DNA of 64,000 bases from Scytonema hofmannii PCC 7110 (GTDB taxonomy: Bacteria > Cyanobacteriota > Cyanobacteriia > Cyanobacteriales > Nostocaceae): assembly GCF_000346485.2 (NCBI RefSeq), contig NZ_KQ976354.1:9163333-9227332 (forward strand). Reading direction: 5' to 3'. Shown piece after piece: positions 22,568 through 31,570 of the stretch. Position 1 is the first letter of the stretch. Each line of letters begins with the position of its first letter. Made by a program: the position numbers and the translations under genes. The notes below the pieces were generated by a model that worked only from the letters and a program-made list of their open reading frames with translations, did not search any database and had not been told where the DNA came from.

Positions 22568-25150
22568 ATGCCAAGGGCGCTAAGAGAGTCAATGAGCTTA
22601 CGACACAAGAAGTTTAGAAGTTTCGCGATACTCGGCTTAATTTGGGTGTTGGGGATGGTGTGCGATCGCATTTGGTTTGCTTTGGATCGTTCTATTCCTG
22701 CTTGGGATCAGGCGGATTATTTAACGGGTACGTTAAATTATTGGCAAGCTTTGCAGCATCCGCAGTGGTGGAATCGGGATTGGTGGCAGAGTTTATGGTT
22801 ATTGTCTTCTAAGATACCGCCTTTGACGTACATACTTACGGCTGGTGTTCAGAATATTTTTGGCATTGGACCGGATGAGGCGACTCTGGTTATGCTTTTG
22901 TTTAGTGGGGTTTTACTGGGGTCGGTTTATGGTTTGGGGAAGGTGTTGTTTGATGAGTCTGTAGGTTTGTGGGCGGCTTTCTTGTGTCAAGTTTTACCTG
23001 CTCTTTATCGATTACGTCTGGATTTTCTGCTGGATTATCCTTTGGCGGCGGTTGTGACTTTGAGTTTCTTTTGCTTGAGTGTGTGGAGAAGTTTTGGAAC
23101 CGCAGAGGCGCAGAGGGCGCTGAGAAAGAGGAGGTTTGTTGAGTGGTTGTGGGCGCTTGCTTTTGGTTTGTCGTTTGGGTTGGCTTTGTTGGTTAAGCAA
23201 ACGGCTTTGATTTTTCTTTTGGTACCAATAGTATGGCTTGGGGTGGGGGCTTTACGCGATCGCCGTTGGGGACGTTTGGCTCAATTAGTGGGTGGTTTGT
23301 GTTTGTCGGTGTTGGTGTTTGGTCCTTGGTATCGCACAAATTGGTTGATTGTTCTGACTTCTGGGAAACGGGCGACTGTAGATTCTGCGATCGCTGAAGG
23401 TGAGGCTCCTCTTAATACATTACAGGCATGGATTTATTACTGGCAACAATTACCGAATCAAGTTTCTCTTCCATTGTTATTAGTGCCTATTGTTGCTCTG
23501 TTGTTTTATTGGGGTCGGTTAGGATTTAAAAATAAGGACAAGGGGATCGGGGGACAAGGAGGAGAACTTCCCCCACTCTCCCACTCTTCATTCAAATGGT
23601 TGACGGTATTTCTCGTGAGTGCATATTTACTGTCATCTTTGAATATTAATAAAGATAGTCGCTACGCGTTACCATATTTACCAACATTAACCGTATTTTT
23701 AGCATATGGATTGACACGGTTTTCTCATCTTTGGGGAAAGCGGATTCGATGGGGTACTGCGTCTTTGGCAGTTCTGCTGATGTTGTGTAACTTGTTCCCT
23801 GTTGGGGGTGTTATCGGTAGTTGGGTGACACGGGCTTTGAGTCCAAATCAGCATTATCCTTATATGGCAGAGGAATTGCCTCACAAGCAGGCGATCGCTC
23901 ATATTGTTCAAACAGAACCATTATTACGCTCTACTTTAGGAGTTTTGCCATCAACAGCAGCAATTAATCAACACAATTTTAATTACTATGGGGCGCTGCA
24001 GAATTTTCAAGTTTACGGGCGTCAGGTGGGGACGAGAAAAAAATTTATAGATAGGGATGTGCGATCGCTAGAATGGTTTCTTACCAAAACGGGCGACCAG
24101 GGATCGGTTGGAGAAACTCAAGCGAGTATTGTACAAGCTGTGGAGCAAAGCGGAAATTTTCAACTCAACAAGTCTTGGAATTTGTCCGATGGTAGCCTGA
24201 TAAAGCTTTACCACAAACAAACACCAGCAATAGAGGTAAAACCAATCAGTGTGACTGGTGTCTCGCCCGATCGCCTAACTTTATCTCAAGTCGCAGTACC
24301 AGAAAAAGCTCCACCAGGAGTCCCAGTACCTGTAACTTACGAATGGTCTGGTTCATGGGAACAACTACAACATGGCTTAGTCCTGCTAACTTGGAAAACC
24401 AAGACTCCCCACTCCCTACTCCCCACTCCCTACTCCCCAACCTCGTGGATACACGATCGCGCTATAGCAATGGGGGCTTTGCATTCCGGAACCAAAAAAC
24501 CGGAAGGTACATTCAGGGCGATCGAAAGAATTGCAATGCTTCCTCCTGCTGATGTAACACCGGGAATTTACTCGTTAGAGGCAATTTATCTCAACAGGTT
24601 CTCAGGAGAAAGTTACCCCATTCAAGTGCCAAATGTCACATTACAAATCGACCCTCAAGCCCCTCCTATACCAGCACCAGAGTTGGATTTAGTGACTCAA
24701 TTAAGAATTTTAGGTACAAATTTGCCTAAAGGAACGGAGGCATTAAGTCAAGTATTTGATGAAGTTGGACGTATTAATCAATACGACCCGATACAGGATT
24801 ACTTGGTACAAGCGCGGCTAACTTTGGAATATCGCTTGCAACAAATTCCCTCAAATCGAGATTGGGCGTATGCTTTGGCTTTAGCAAATGTTTTACAGCG
24901 ACGGGTAGATGGTGCTATTGCTGCTTTACAAAAAGTTACTCAGCTAGATTCAGAAAATCCCTATTCCCACGCTTACCTGGCATTTGTCCAACTGTATAAT
25001 TGGCAACCTGTTGCCGCACAAAAGTCCCTTGAACCCAGTTTAGCGAAAAACCCAAACATACCTGAAATCAAAGCTCTTTCTGGCGCGGCTGCTTTAATGC
25101 AAGGTAATTTAATTAAGGCATGGCAAATTTTGAAAGAGGTTAATGGTTAG
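22568..25150 (+). CDS. GT39-like membrane glycosyltransferase with C-terminal TPR-like tail
   Basis: 860 residues. After a short N-terminus (a second ATG at 22592 is possible) come the first membrane helix and the ArnT/PMT-type catalytic loop IPAWDQADYLTGTLNYW with the key Asp, then about ten further membrane helices to residue ~415. Such enzymes move a sugar from a lipid carrier to proteins or lipids on the outer face of the plasma membrane. Residues about 540-710 are a soluble beta domain and residues about 740-860 are TPR-like (AYALALANVLQRRVDGAIAALQ). Two dispersed repeats are built into the reading frame: a GCAGAGGCGCAGAGG element at 23097-23131 (EAQRALRKRR, in a cytoplasmic loop) and an ACTCCCT array at 24403-24440 (TPHSLLPTPYSPTS). 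Acceptor unknown. Confidence 0.8.
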   Translation: MPRALRESMSLRHKKFRSFAILGLIWVLGMVCDRIWFALDRSIPAWDQADYLTGTLNYWQALQHPQWWNRDWWQSLWLLSSKIPPLTYILTAGVQNIFGIGPDEATLVMLLFSGVLLGSVYGLGKVLFDESVGLWAAFLCQVLPALYRLRLDFLLDYPLAAVVTLSFFCLSVWRSFGTAEAQRALRKRRFVEWLWALAFGLSFGLALLVKQTALIFLLVPIVWLGVGALRDRRWGRLAQLVGGLCLSVLVFGPWYRTNWLIVLTSGKRATVDSAIAEGEAPLNTLQAWIYYWQQLPNQVSLPLLLVPIVALLFYWGRLGFKNKDKGIGGQGGELPPLSHSSFKWLTVFLVSAYLLSSLNINKDSRYALPYLPTLTVFLAYGLTRFSHLWGKRIRWGTASLAVLLMLCNLFPVGGVIGSWVTRALSPNQHYPYMAEELPHKQAIAHIVQTEPLLRSTLGVLPSTAAINQHNFNYYGALQNFQVYGRQVGTRKKFIDRDVRSLEWFLTKTGDQGSVGETQASIVQAVEQSGNFQLNKSWNLSDGSLIKLYHKQTPAIEVKPISVTGVSPDRLTLSQVAVPEKAPPGVPVPVTYEWSGSWEQLQHGLVLLTWKTKTPHSLLPTPYSPTSWIHDRAIAMGALHSGTKKPEGTFRAIERIAMLPPADVTPGIYSLEAIYLNRFSGESYPIQVPNVTLQIDPQAPPIPAPELDLVTQLRILGTNLPKGTEALSQVFDEVGRINQYDPIQDYLVQARLTLEYRLQQIPSNRDWAYALALANVLQRRVDGAIAALQKVTQLDSENPYSHAYLAFVQLYNWQPVAAQKSLEPSLAKNPNIPEIKALSGAAALMQGNLIKAWQILKEVNG
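24403..24440. repeat. ACTCCCT-type array inside glycosyltransferase gene
   Basis: Five 7-base units (CCCACTCCCTACTCC) in frame in the soluble region, coding HSLLPTPYSPT. Confidence 0.88.
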
Positions 25151-25172
25151 TTGTTAGTTGTTAGTTGTTAGT
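25146..25172. repeat. TTGTTAG heptanucleotide tandem repeat
   Basis: Three and a half 7-base units (GTTAGTTGTTAGTTG) follow the glycosyltransferase stop codon, which lies inside the array (TTAG context). Confidence 0.8.
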
Positions 25173-25261
25173 GTGTGGGTAGTCGGATCGCAAACTCAGT
25201 ACCCTGTCCTACTTCCGAATTTAGATAAGAAACTAGCTTGTAGCTCAAACTTCTTAAAAGT

Positions 25262-25615
25262 ATGTCAAATTTTTTAATGGCAATTTTTCCCTATCGATAT
25301 GAAGATACATGGGTTTTTGACGATAAAGCTGTTGGATTAGAGAGGGAGCCATTTGTGTGTGGGGTATCCCAGATGATTGACAATCTTGTGGAAAATATTC
25401 CTAATGCTGATATGGGGTTCAAACTTATATTCTCACAGAATCCCTTCCCAGGATATCAGGCAGAGCTGATTCACTCACGGGAGGAATATGGCGGACACTG
25501 GTATTGCTGGCAAGAGAAAGAAAAAGAAGGATGGCTGTGTCCAGCTTTATTTAGATACTTCGATTTAGTACCAAATAAAATTTATTGCAAAGCTGAAAAA
25601 TTTAGCTGGAAATAA
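25262..25615 (+). CDS. DUF6717-like small protein
   Basis: 117 residues beginning MSNFLMAIFPYRYEDTWVFD. Conserved-looking features are FPYRYEDTWVFDD, GLEREPFVCGVSQMIDNL, FSQNPFPGYQAEL and EGWLCPALFRYFD. I recognise the pattern of the small DUF6717 family; its function is unknown. No signal or membrane segment. The gene is alone on the plus strand. GTATGTC with AAAAG upstream gives only a weak ribosome site. Confidence 0.75.
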   Translation: MSNFLMAIFPYRYEDTWVFDDKAVGLEREPFVCGVSQMIDNLVENIPNADMGFKLIFSQNPFPGYQAELIHSREEYGGHWYCWQEKEKEGWLCPALFRYFDLVPNKIYCKAEKFSWK

Positions 25616-25655
25616 CATTAATAATGCCAAAGATAATAATGAATTTTAATCACTT

Positions 25656-25925
25656 TTACTCTTGGACATTATCATTAATCAAAACTTCATAAAATCGTTC
25701 ACTAAGTTTTGCATCAACTTGACTAACATCCTGCCATTCTTGACTGAAGTGAACCAATCTTTTCGCTTCATCTAAAGAGATTTTTTTAACTTCTTTCAGT
25801 ATAACAATCGACTGAGTTTTTGAACATCCATGTTTTCTTAAAAAGCTAAGGATCAACTCTAAATCTTTACCTTCTGTTAGCATCTGCTGAGAAGATTCAA
25901 CCAATAGTTCTGTACTTTCCATCAA
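25656..25925 (-). CDS. Small protein, bL12-C-terminal-like; possible immunity protein
   Basis: 89 residues, MMESTELLVESSQQMLTEGK. The middle (ILSFLRKHGCSKTQSIVILKEVKKISLDEAKRLVHFSQEW, shown here as motif run S-K-x-Q-S-I... to H-F-S) follows the pattern of small bL12-like domains found in some immunity proteins of polymorphic toxins. It follows the gene at 25945 by 19 bases on the same strand, with a good ribosome site (AGGAGG at about 25928-25933 read in reverse). The function is an inference from pattern and pairing only. Confidence 0.55.
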   Translation of the reverse strand: MMESTELLVESSQQMLTEGKDLELILSFLRKHGCSKTQSIVILKEVKKISLDEAKRLVHFSQEWQDVSQVDAKLSERFYEVLINDNVQE

Positions 25926-25944
25926 AATCCTCCTAATTGGATTT

Positions 25945-26268
25945 TTAGATTTTTGTTAGATTAATATCTATGTTCACATTTTTTCCCAAATTAGCCCCAC
26001 TGACTCGTTTCCCAGTAATTTGTAATCTTTCAAACCCAGCAGCTTTTGCCTCTTGTACTAATTGATTTTTCAACTCTAGTACTTCTCTAGTTGATAATTC
26101 AAACCTCCAAACATCTTTTGGAAAGATAGATATATTTTTAAGCTTAAGTGTTTTTCCTTCAATACTTACCTCAGCCGCTACTTCCAGAGAACCTTTAGAA
26201 GTTGAAAATTCCTTTAAAAGAACTTCTTCATCCCCAAAACCACTAAAACTACTAGGATTGTTCAGCAT
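25945..26268 (-). CDS. Small protein of unknown function, pairs with 25656 gene
   Basis: 107 residues if started at ATG 26268 (MLNNPSSFSGFGDEEVLL); a TTG at 26289 adds seven residues. It is beta-rich in the first half (SLEVAAEVSIEGKTLKLKNI, FPKDVWRFEL) and ends QITGKRVSGANLGKNVNIDI. The last part, with G-K-R-x-x-G-A-N-x-G-K, resembles C-terminal tails seen in polymorphic toxin proteins, but the protein is short and lacks any delivery domain. With the small gene 19 bases downstream it forms a two-gene unit between the DUF6717 gene and the hybrid kinase. I cannot assign a function. Confidence 0.5.
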   Translation of the reverse strand: MLNNPSSFSGFGDEEVLLKEFSTSKGSLEVAAEVSIEGKTLKLKNISIFPKDVWRFELSTREVLELKNQLVQEAKAAGFERLQITGKRVSGANLGKNVNIDINLTKI

Positions 26269-26334
26269 TATGTACCAGGATACCTGCAATAAAATTTATA
26301 ACAGGCAATTTGCCAAAACGAGATGCTCCCCCTA

Positions 26335-26362
26335 CCAACTACTAACAACTAACCACTAACTA
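26335..26362. repeat. CTAACAA/CTAACCA heptanucleotide repeat
   Basis: AACTACTAACAACTAACCACTAAC lies directly beyond the 3' end of the hybrid kinase gene and touches its stop codon region. Confidence 0.75.
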
Positions 26363-28972
26363 AGTCAAATACCTCATAAGTACTGATTCTAGTTGAACAA
26401 TACCGATGGGTTTGCTGAGACAGTCGCTAGCACCTACTTGTTTTACCCGATCGCGATCGCAAGTTACAACCAATGGTGTCATCATAACAACTGGCAAATC
26501 TTGTAAATCGGTTTGTTCTCTCACCTGTATCAGCAAATCCCACCCACTGACATCTCCCAACTCTACATCTAACAAAATTAAATCGGGCTGTTGCGATCGC
26601 ACCAGTTCTAAAAATCTATTGCCGTGATTGAGTCGTTCAACCTGATAACCTATTGTCTGAAGATAATCTTGCAGCAATATGGCGGTATGTTCTTCATGTT
26701 CCACAAGTAAAATACGTTTTTTCTTGGATGAGAGTGAGGAGGAAATAGGGGAAAGAGAGGCGAAAGGATCGCTATCCACACTTTGAGGTTGATCGTCGGG
26801 CAAAAATAAGGTAAAGCGGCTTCCCTGTCCCAATGTTGATTCTACCGTCACATCTCCACCATGCAGCCGCGCTAACTTACGTGTTAGTGCTAGACCTAAA
26901 CCAGTCCCTTCGTACTGACGGCTGAGGCGACCATCAAGTTGTTTAAAAGGTTCAAATAAAAATTGAAACTGGCTCTTATCGATACCAATACCTGTATCTA
27001 TCACTATAAATGCAATGCCTTGTGGTAATTTTCTGACTTCTAACGATACCTGACCTTTATTGGTAAATTTGATAGCATTCGTTAGAAGATTCAGCAACAT
27101 TTGTTTCATGCGACGGTCATCAGCAACACAAATGCTGGCTTGTTCGTCAATTTCTACTGTCAGGAGCAGTCCCTTTTCTATGGCGCGTTCGCTGACTGTT
27201 GATATAACATAATTACAGATTTCATCTACATATAGGGTTGATAAAAAAAGCTCTTCTTTACCCGCTTCTACTTTAGATAAATCGAGAATATCATTAATCA
27301 ATGCTAGCAGGTGTTCTCCACTACTGTAAATACAGTTGATATATTCCTTTTGCTTGTCATTTAAAGAACCAACTATTTCTTGTTGCAATAACTGAGATAA
27401 CCCCATGATTGCATTTAAAGGTGTTCGCAATTCGTGACTCATTGTTGCCAAAAATTCACTTTTTGCTTTACTACCTGCTTCTGCTGCATCTTTAGTTTCA
27501 AGGAGTTTTAATTCTGTTTGTTTGCGGTCTGTAATGTCCTCCATCATGACTAGGTAAAATTTAGGTTCACCATTTGTGCCAGGAATCAGAGATATACTTA
27601 AATGCACCCATATAAGCCGACCATCTCTATGCAGAATACGCCTTTCCATGTCTAAGCGTTTCCTAACTTTTGATAGCAATTCTTGGTAAAGTTCTAAATC
27701 ATCTGCATGATTGAAAATATAATCCGTGAAATTCTTACCGCATAGCTCTTGTTGAGAATATCCCAACATTTGACACAACGCCGGATTGATATCCGCAATT
27801 CTTCCGTGCATCTCAACAAGTGCAATCCCCATTGAAGAATTTTCAACAATAGCTCTGAACCATGCTTCACTTTGCTGTAGGGCTTCTTGTGCTGCATTGC
27901 GAGCGCTAACTTCTACTGCTAAGGCTACAAAATCTGCGATCGCACCTGCAAAAGTCTCTTCTTCTAATGTCCACTGACGGATACTTCCTGTATGTTCGTG
28001 ACACACAACTCCGATGGGACGATCCCCCAACCAAATTGATGCATCTAATAGAGATGTAATGCCGAATGTGGAAAGATAAGATTCAGATAATTCTTGGGTT
28101 CGCTTATCTTCAAGTGCGTCATTAGATGCTATAATACGCTGCTCTTCTAAAGCTTGAAAATAAGTAAGATAATTGGCTTTTATCAGTGACATACCTCTGG
28201 TATGACGCTTTGTTGTTGAACTATATAAATCTATACATTCAACTTTTGAGCCATCTCGATTATATAACCATACACTAACGCGTGCCACCTCTAAAGTTCG
28301 GGCAGCCGCTTCTGTTATTTCCTTTAGCGCCGCGTTGAGATCCCCTTGCTGAAAAGTTTGACTTCGAGCAAGTTGTACCAAGGTCTGGCTTTGCTTTCGC
28401 AGACGATTTTCTCTTTCTCGCCAAACATCTTCTGCTTGCTTTTGGGCTGTGATATCTCGAATCGCGACCACCTGCATTTGCTGTCCTTGGTAAGGAACTA
28501 CCTTACCTTGTAGTTCAACCGGAAAAGTAACACCGGATTTCTTAACTACAACTCCTTCATAGGGTTTTTCATATCCGGAAAAAATATTTTTTTTGACTAA
28601 TTCTTGTGAATCAGGAGTAAACAGCGCAAAAGCACTTTTGTCAATCAATTCAGAGACTTCATAGCCACTCATGTTTACTAAAACACTGTTGACATCAATT
28701 ATGATGCCATTCTCATGTATGATTAACCCTTCAAAACCAGCTTCAGACAGATATTTAAACCGGGCTTCTCCATCTGACAAAGGTTTTTTGTCCTTCTGCT
28801 GAAAGTTTTCGTTAGGTATTGGCACATCAATTTGGTAGCTTTGAGCAGTCGTTACCTGAGGTTGATTGTTCTCTAAAGGTTGACACTGCTGCTGTTCGCT
28901 TGCACATAGTACGATTGGCTGCAACCGTTGAGAGATTCTCGCTCTATTTATTAAAAAGTCTGGTGTGCTCAT
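26360..28972 (-). CDS. Hybrid sensor histidine kinase (PAS-GAF-PAS-HisKA-HATPase-REC)
   Basis: 870 residues from ATG 28972 (MSTPDFLINRARISQRLQ); the frame extends 15 codons into an upstream ACTCCCT repeat and is not used. Order: PAS about 75-185 (FKYLSEAGFEGLIIHENGII), GAF about 200-365 (VARVSVWLYNRDG), PAS/PAC about 370-490 (ITDRKQ), HisKA with the phospho-acceptor in TMSHELRTPLNAIMGLSQLL, ATPase with LLNLLTNAIKF, DTGIGI and GTGLGLAL, and a receiver domain with phospho-acceptor Asp in LILLDVELGDVSGWD and Lys in CLSKP. The first acidic pair of the receiver is VEHEEH, an altered version of the usual DD. No membrane helix, so a soluble sensor, probably a phosphorelay member. No response regulator gene is adjacent. 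Confidence 0.93.
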   Translation of the reverse strand: MSTPDFLINRARISQRLQPIVLCASEQQQCQPLENNQPQVTTAQSYQIDVPIPNENFQQKDKKPLSDGEARFKYLSEAGFEGLIIHENGIIIDVNSVLVNMSGYEVSELIDKSAFALFTPDSQELVKKNIFSGYEKPYEGVVVKKSGVTFPVELQGKVVPYQGQQMQVVAIRDITAQKQAEDVWRERENRLRKQSQTLVQLARSQTFQQGDLNAALKEITEAAARTLEVARVSVWLYNRDGSKVECIDLYSSTTKRHTRGMSLIKANYLTYFQALEEQRIIASNDALEDKRTQELSESYLSTFGITSLLDASIWLGDRPIGVVCHEHTGSIRQWTLEEETFAGAIADFVALAVEVSARNAAQEALQQSEAWFRAIVENSSMGIALVEMHGRIADINPALCQMLGYSQQELCGKNFTDYIFNHADDLELYQELLSKVRKRLDMERRILHRDGRLIWVHLSISLIPGTNGEPKFYLVMMEDITDRKQTELKLLETKDAAEAGSKAKSEFLATMSHELRTPLNAIMGLSQLLQQEIVGSLNDKQKEYINCIYSSGEHLLALINDILDLSKVEAGKEELFLSTLYVDEICNYVISTVSERAIEKGLLLTVEIDEQASICVADDRRMKQMLLNLLTNAIKFTNKGQVSLEVRKLPQGIAFIVIDTGIGIDKSQFQFLFEPFKQLDGRLSRQYEGTGLGLALTRKLARLHGGDVTVESTLGQGSRFTLFLPDDQPQSVDSDPFASLSPISSSLSSKKKRILLVEHEEHTAILLQDYLQTIGYQVERLNHGNRFLELVRSQQPDLILLDVELGDVSGWDLLIQVREQTDLQDLPVVMMTPLVVTCDRDRVKQVGASDCLSKPIGIVQLESVLMRYLT

Positions 28973-29107
28973 AATGAAATTAATTCTTTTCCCATGCCCA
29001 ATACCCCTACTACCCACTCCCTATTCCCAACCATTGACCTATAGAAAGATTCGCGGATTGGCTAAGTTCTGTAAGAATTGATTATATGTCCTAGTAGAGG
29101 TGGAGCA

Positions 29108-30037
29108 ATGGCGGATGATGGCGTAAGAATTGTCTCCCTAATTCCTGGGGGCACGGAAATCTTGGCGGTACTGGGGTTAACTGATGCAATTGTGGGTCGA
29201 TCTCATGAATGTGACTATCCTCCAGAAATTAAAGATCGCCCTGCTTGTACGCAAGCGCGTATGAACACCAATGCCTCTAGCAATGAAATTCATGATAAAG
29301 TCAATAATTTGTTACAATCTGCCCTTAGTATTTATCAAATTAAAATAGATCTTTTGGAAAAGTTACAGCCTACTCACATTGTTACACAAGACCAATGTGA
29401 TGTCTGTGCTGTTAGCTTAAAAGATGTAGAAGAAGCAGTTGCGACTCTTACCAATATCGCGCCCCAGATCGTTTCTTTACGACCAAATGTTCTTCAAGAT
29501 GTTTGGGTAGACATTGAGAGAATAGGCAAAGTTTTTGGCATAGACTCCCGACCTATACTAGAAAACTTAGAAGCTCGGGTAAAGATAGTAGAGCAAAAAA
29601 CACAAGGTTTGTCCCAAACAGAACATTTGCCAACAGTTGCTTGTATTGAATGGACTGACCCTTTAATGGTGGCTGCTAATTGGATTCCTGAATTGGTTAC
29701 GTTAGCCGGAGGACAACCTCTTTTTAGCGTTGCAGGCCAACCTTCTCCTCCTTTGTCTTGGGATGCGCTTATTGCCAGCAATCCAGATATCGTTATTTTT
29801 ATGCCCTGCGGCTTTGATTTAGATCGAACCCGTCAGGAATCCCAGTTGGTATGCAAGCACCCAGAATGGGAAAAACTCCATGCTGTTCAAAGTGGCAGAG
29901 TCTATATTACTGATGGGAATTCTTACTTTAATCGTCCGGGACCGCGATTGGTGGATTCATTAGAAATATTGGCAGAAGTTTTGCATCCAGAAATTTTCCA
30001 GTATGGCTATAAAGGACAAGCTTGGGAGCTTGTATGA
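29108..30037 (+). CDS. BtuF-like cobalamin-binding protein without signal peptide
   Basis: 309 residues from ATG 29108, preceded by GAGGTGGAG at 29097-29105; a TTG 30 bases earlier is less likely. The fold is of the BtuF/FhuD helical-backbone binding proteins: RIVSLIPGGTEILAVLGL, IVGRSHECDYPPEI, HIVTQDQCDVCAVS, NPDIVIFMPCGFDLDRT, YFNRPGPRLVDSLEIL. No signal peptide or lipobox is present, so it is predicted to stay in the cytoplasm unlike the true vitamin B12 transporter component; this is the usual form in cyanobacteria and its exact task is unknown. Cobalamin link is supported only loosely by the presence of cobI at 57.4 kb. Confidence 0.85.
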   Translation: MADDGVRIVSLIPGGTEILAVLGLTDAIVGRSHECDYPPEIKDRPACTQARMNTNASSNEIHDKVNNLLQSALSIYQIKIDLLEKLQPTHIVTQDQCDVCAVSLKDVEEAVATLTNIAPQIVSLRPNVLQDVWVDIERIGKVFGIDSRPILENLEARVKIVEQKTQGLSQTEHLPTVACIEWTDPLMVAANWIPELVTLAGGQPLFSVAGQPSPPLSWDALIASNPDIVIFMPCGFDLDRTRQESQLVCKHPEWEKLHAVQSGRVYITDGNSYFNRPGPRLVDSLEILAEVLHPEIFQYGYKGQAWELV

Positions 30038-30077
30038 AGTATGAAGTAGAAGAATAGGATTCGATTTTTGAAATATA

Positions 30078-30134
30078 CGTAGGGTGGGCTATGCCGCACA
30101 CAAGTTTCACGTGGTGGGCATTGCCCACTCTACG
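30078..30134. terminator. Inverted repeat between convergent genes
   Basis: CGTAGGGTGGGC (30078-30089) pairs with GCCCACTCTACG (30123-30134) with one G-T pair; an inner stem GGTGGGCA/TGCCCACT is also possible. It lies between the cobalamin-binding gene and the emfourin gene and may stop transcription from both sides. The sequence belongs to a widespread cyanobacterial repeat type. Confidence 0.5.
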
Positions 30135-30187
30135 GTATTTTTAGGAAATATGAAAAGATTAATATTTTATCCTTCATACTTCACACT

Positions 30188-30475
30188 TCATCCTTGTTCA
30201 AGCCATTCAATAAGCGGTCTTAATGTACCTGGTAGCGCTGCTTCACTAATAGTAACAGTGTGTTTTTTTCCATTATCTTCTACTGTTAATTTATATTGAA
30301 AGCGGTCGGGTTGAGTGGGGGAGGCTGTTATTTGTGCTGGTAAATTGAAGAAATTGGCTGCTTCTACTAATTGAGGGAGTTGCTTTGCTTTGTCTTGAGA
30401 AAGGTTGGCTGTGTCAACAGTTTTTTTCTTAGTGATTCCAGCAAAACCACCCATTCTTTCACACGATACTCGCAT
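30188..30475 (-). CDS. Emfourin-like inhibitor of the adjacent protealysin-type protease
   Basis: 95 residues from ATG 30475 (MRVSCERMGGFAGITKKKTV). The N-terminal GGFAGI motif and the C-terminal PGTLRPLIEWL are those of emfourin, the small proteinaceous inhibitor encoded beside protealysin-like M4 proteases. The gene starts 12 bases after the protease stop codon on the same strand. Emfourin binds the protease active site and keeps it inactive inside the cell. No signal peptide, in line with the leaderless protease. Confidence 0.88.
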   Translation of the reverse strand: MRVSCERMGGFAGITKKKTVDTANLSQDKAKQLPQLVEAANFFNLPAQITASPTQPDRFQYKLTVEDNGKKHTVTISEAALPGTLRPLIEWLEQG

Positions 30476-30487
30476 AATCAATAAATT

Positions 30488-31570
30488 TTAGAAAACGCCT
30501 ACCTTTTGCCACGCATTCTGCACCGCTTTTTGCTCTTTACTTGCTTGACCGTAGAGTTCTCCGGCGACTTGAACGGTCACGTTTGCAGCACGTTTAAAAT
30601 TGGCTCCGGAACGCAAGCGATCGCGTAAAGTTACATACCATATCTTACCGGCTTTCTCCCAAGCATAGCCACCAATTTCTGTTGCTGCTAAATAAAAAGC
30701 ATGGTTGGGAATTCCTGAGTTTATATGAACTCCTCCATTGTCATCACTACTCGTGTAGATATCTTTAACAGAACCTGGTTGGGGGTCTTTGCCCATGATA
30801 GGATCGTCATAAGCAGTTCCTGGTGCTTTCATAGAACGAATAGCCACACCCTTAACGCTTGAGGTAAATAAGCCTTCCCCAATCAGCCAATTGGACTGTT
30901 CGGCGGTCTGATTTTGAACTCGTTGTTTTACCAAAATACCAAAAACATCAGAAAATGATTCATTCAGTGCTCCCGCTTCTCCATAGTATTTTAGATTTGC
31001 TTCATGCTGGGTGACACCATGAGTCAATTCGTGTGCGATGACATCAATGGCTTTGGTAAAGCGGTGAAAAATTTCTCCATCGCCATCGCCGTAGACCATT
31101 TGGTCACCGTTCCAAAAAGCGTTATCATAATTCACACTATAATGCACGGTAGAGTCCAAACGCAGTCCCTTATCATCAATAGAATTTCGCTCATACACCT
31201 GATAAAATAAGTCATAGGTTGCGCCTGCCGCATCATAGGCTTCATTAACTGCTGGGTCTTTGCTGGGAGGATCGCCTTCAGAACGTACAAGTTGACCGGG
31301 GAGATCTTCACTATTTTTAGCATCGAAGACAGTTCGGCGCTTTTGACCCGGAGAGACGGCAAAATTGACAGCACCTACAACGTTTCGCCGTCCGCGAAAT
31401 TGCGCTGAAACATTTAATGTGCGAAATGCCCATTCACGTTGTTGGGAATTGCCATTGACTACCAGGTTTTCCAGCATATGAGGTGGAACGATACACAAGA
31501 TCGAACACCTAGCGTTCATTTGATGCGAGCTTCCATTGCCAACAGATTTTTTCTTTCTTCGAGAGTGCAA
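30488..31570 (-). CDS. Protealysin-like M4 metalloprotease
   Basis: 360 residues if started at TTG 31570, which has AAAGGAG eight bases upstream (31579-31585); a TTG at 31588 would place that site inside the gene. The short propeptide has the typical CSILCIVPPHMLENLV (PPxxL type) motif instead of a long FTP propeptide. Zinc site HELTH with third ligand Glu in GALNESFSDVFG; catalytic His region INSGIPNHAFYLAATEIGG is present. No secretion signal is seen, as for protealysins, which are involved in bacterium-host or bacterium-bacterium interactions and are controlled by emfourin (next gene). All catalytic residues are intact. Confidence 0.93.
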   Translation of the reverse strand: MHSRRKKKSVGNGSSHQMNARCSILCIVPPHMLENLVVNGNSQQREWAFRTLNVSAQFRGRRNVVGAVNFAVSPGQKRRTVFDAKNSEDLPGQLVRSEGDPPSKDPAVNEAYDAAGATYDLFYQVYERNSIDDKGLRLDSTVHYSVNYDNAFWNGDQMVYGDGDGEIFHRFTKAIDVIAHELTHGVTQHEANLKYYGEAGALNESFSDVFGILVKQRVQNQTAEQSNWLIGEGLFTSSVKGVAIRSMKAPGTAYDDPIMGKDPQPGSVKDIYTSSDDNGGVHINSGIPNHAFYLAATEIGGYAWEKAGKIWYVTLRDRLRSGANFKRAANVTVQVAGELYGQASKEQKAVQNAWQKVGVF

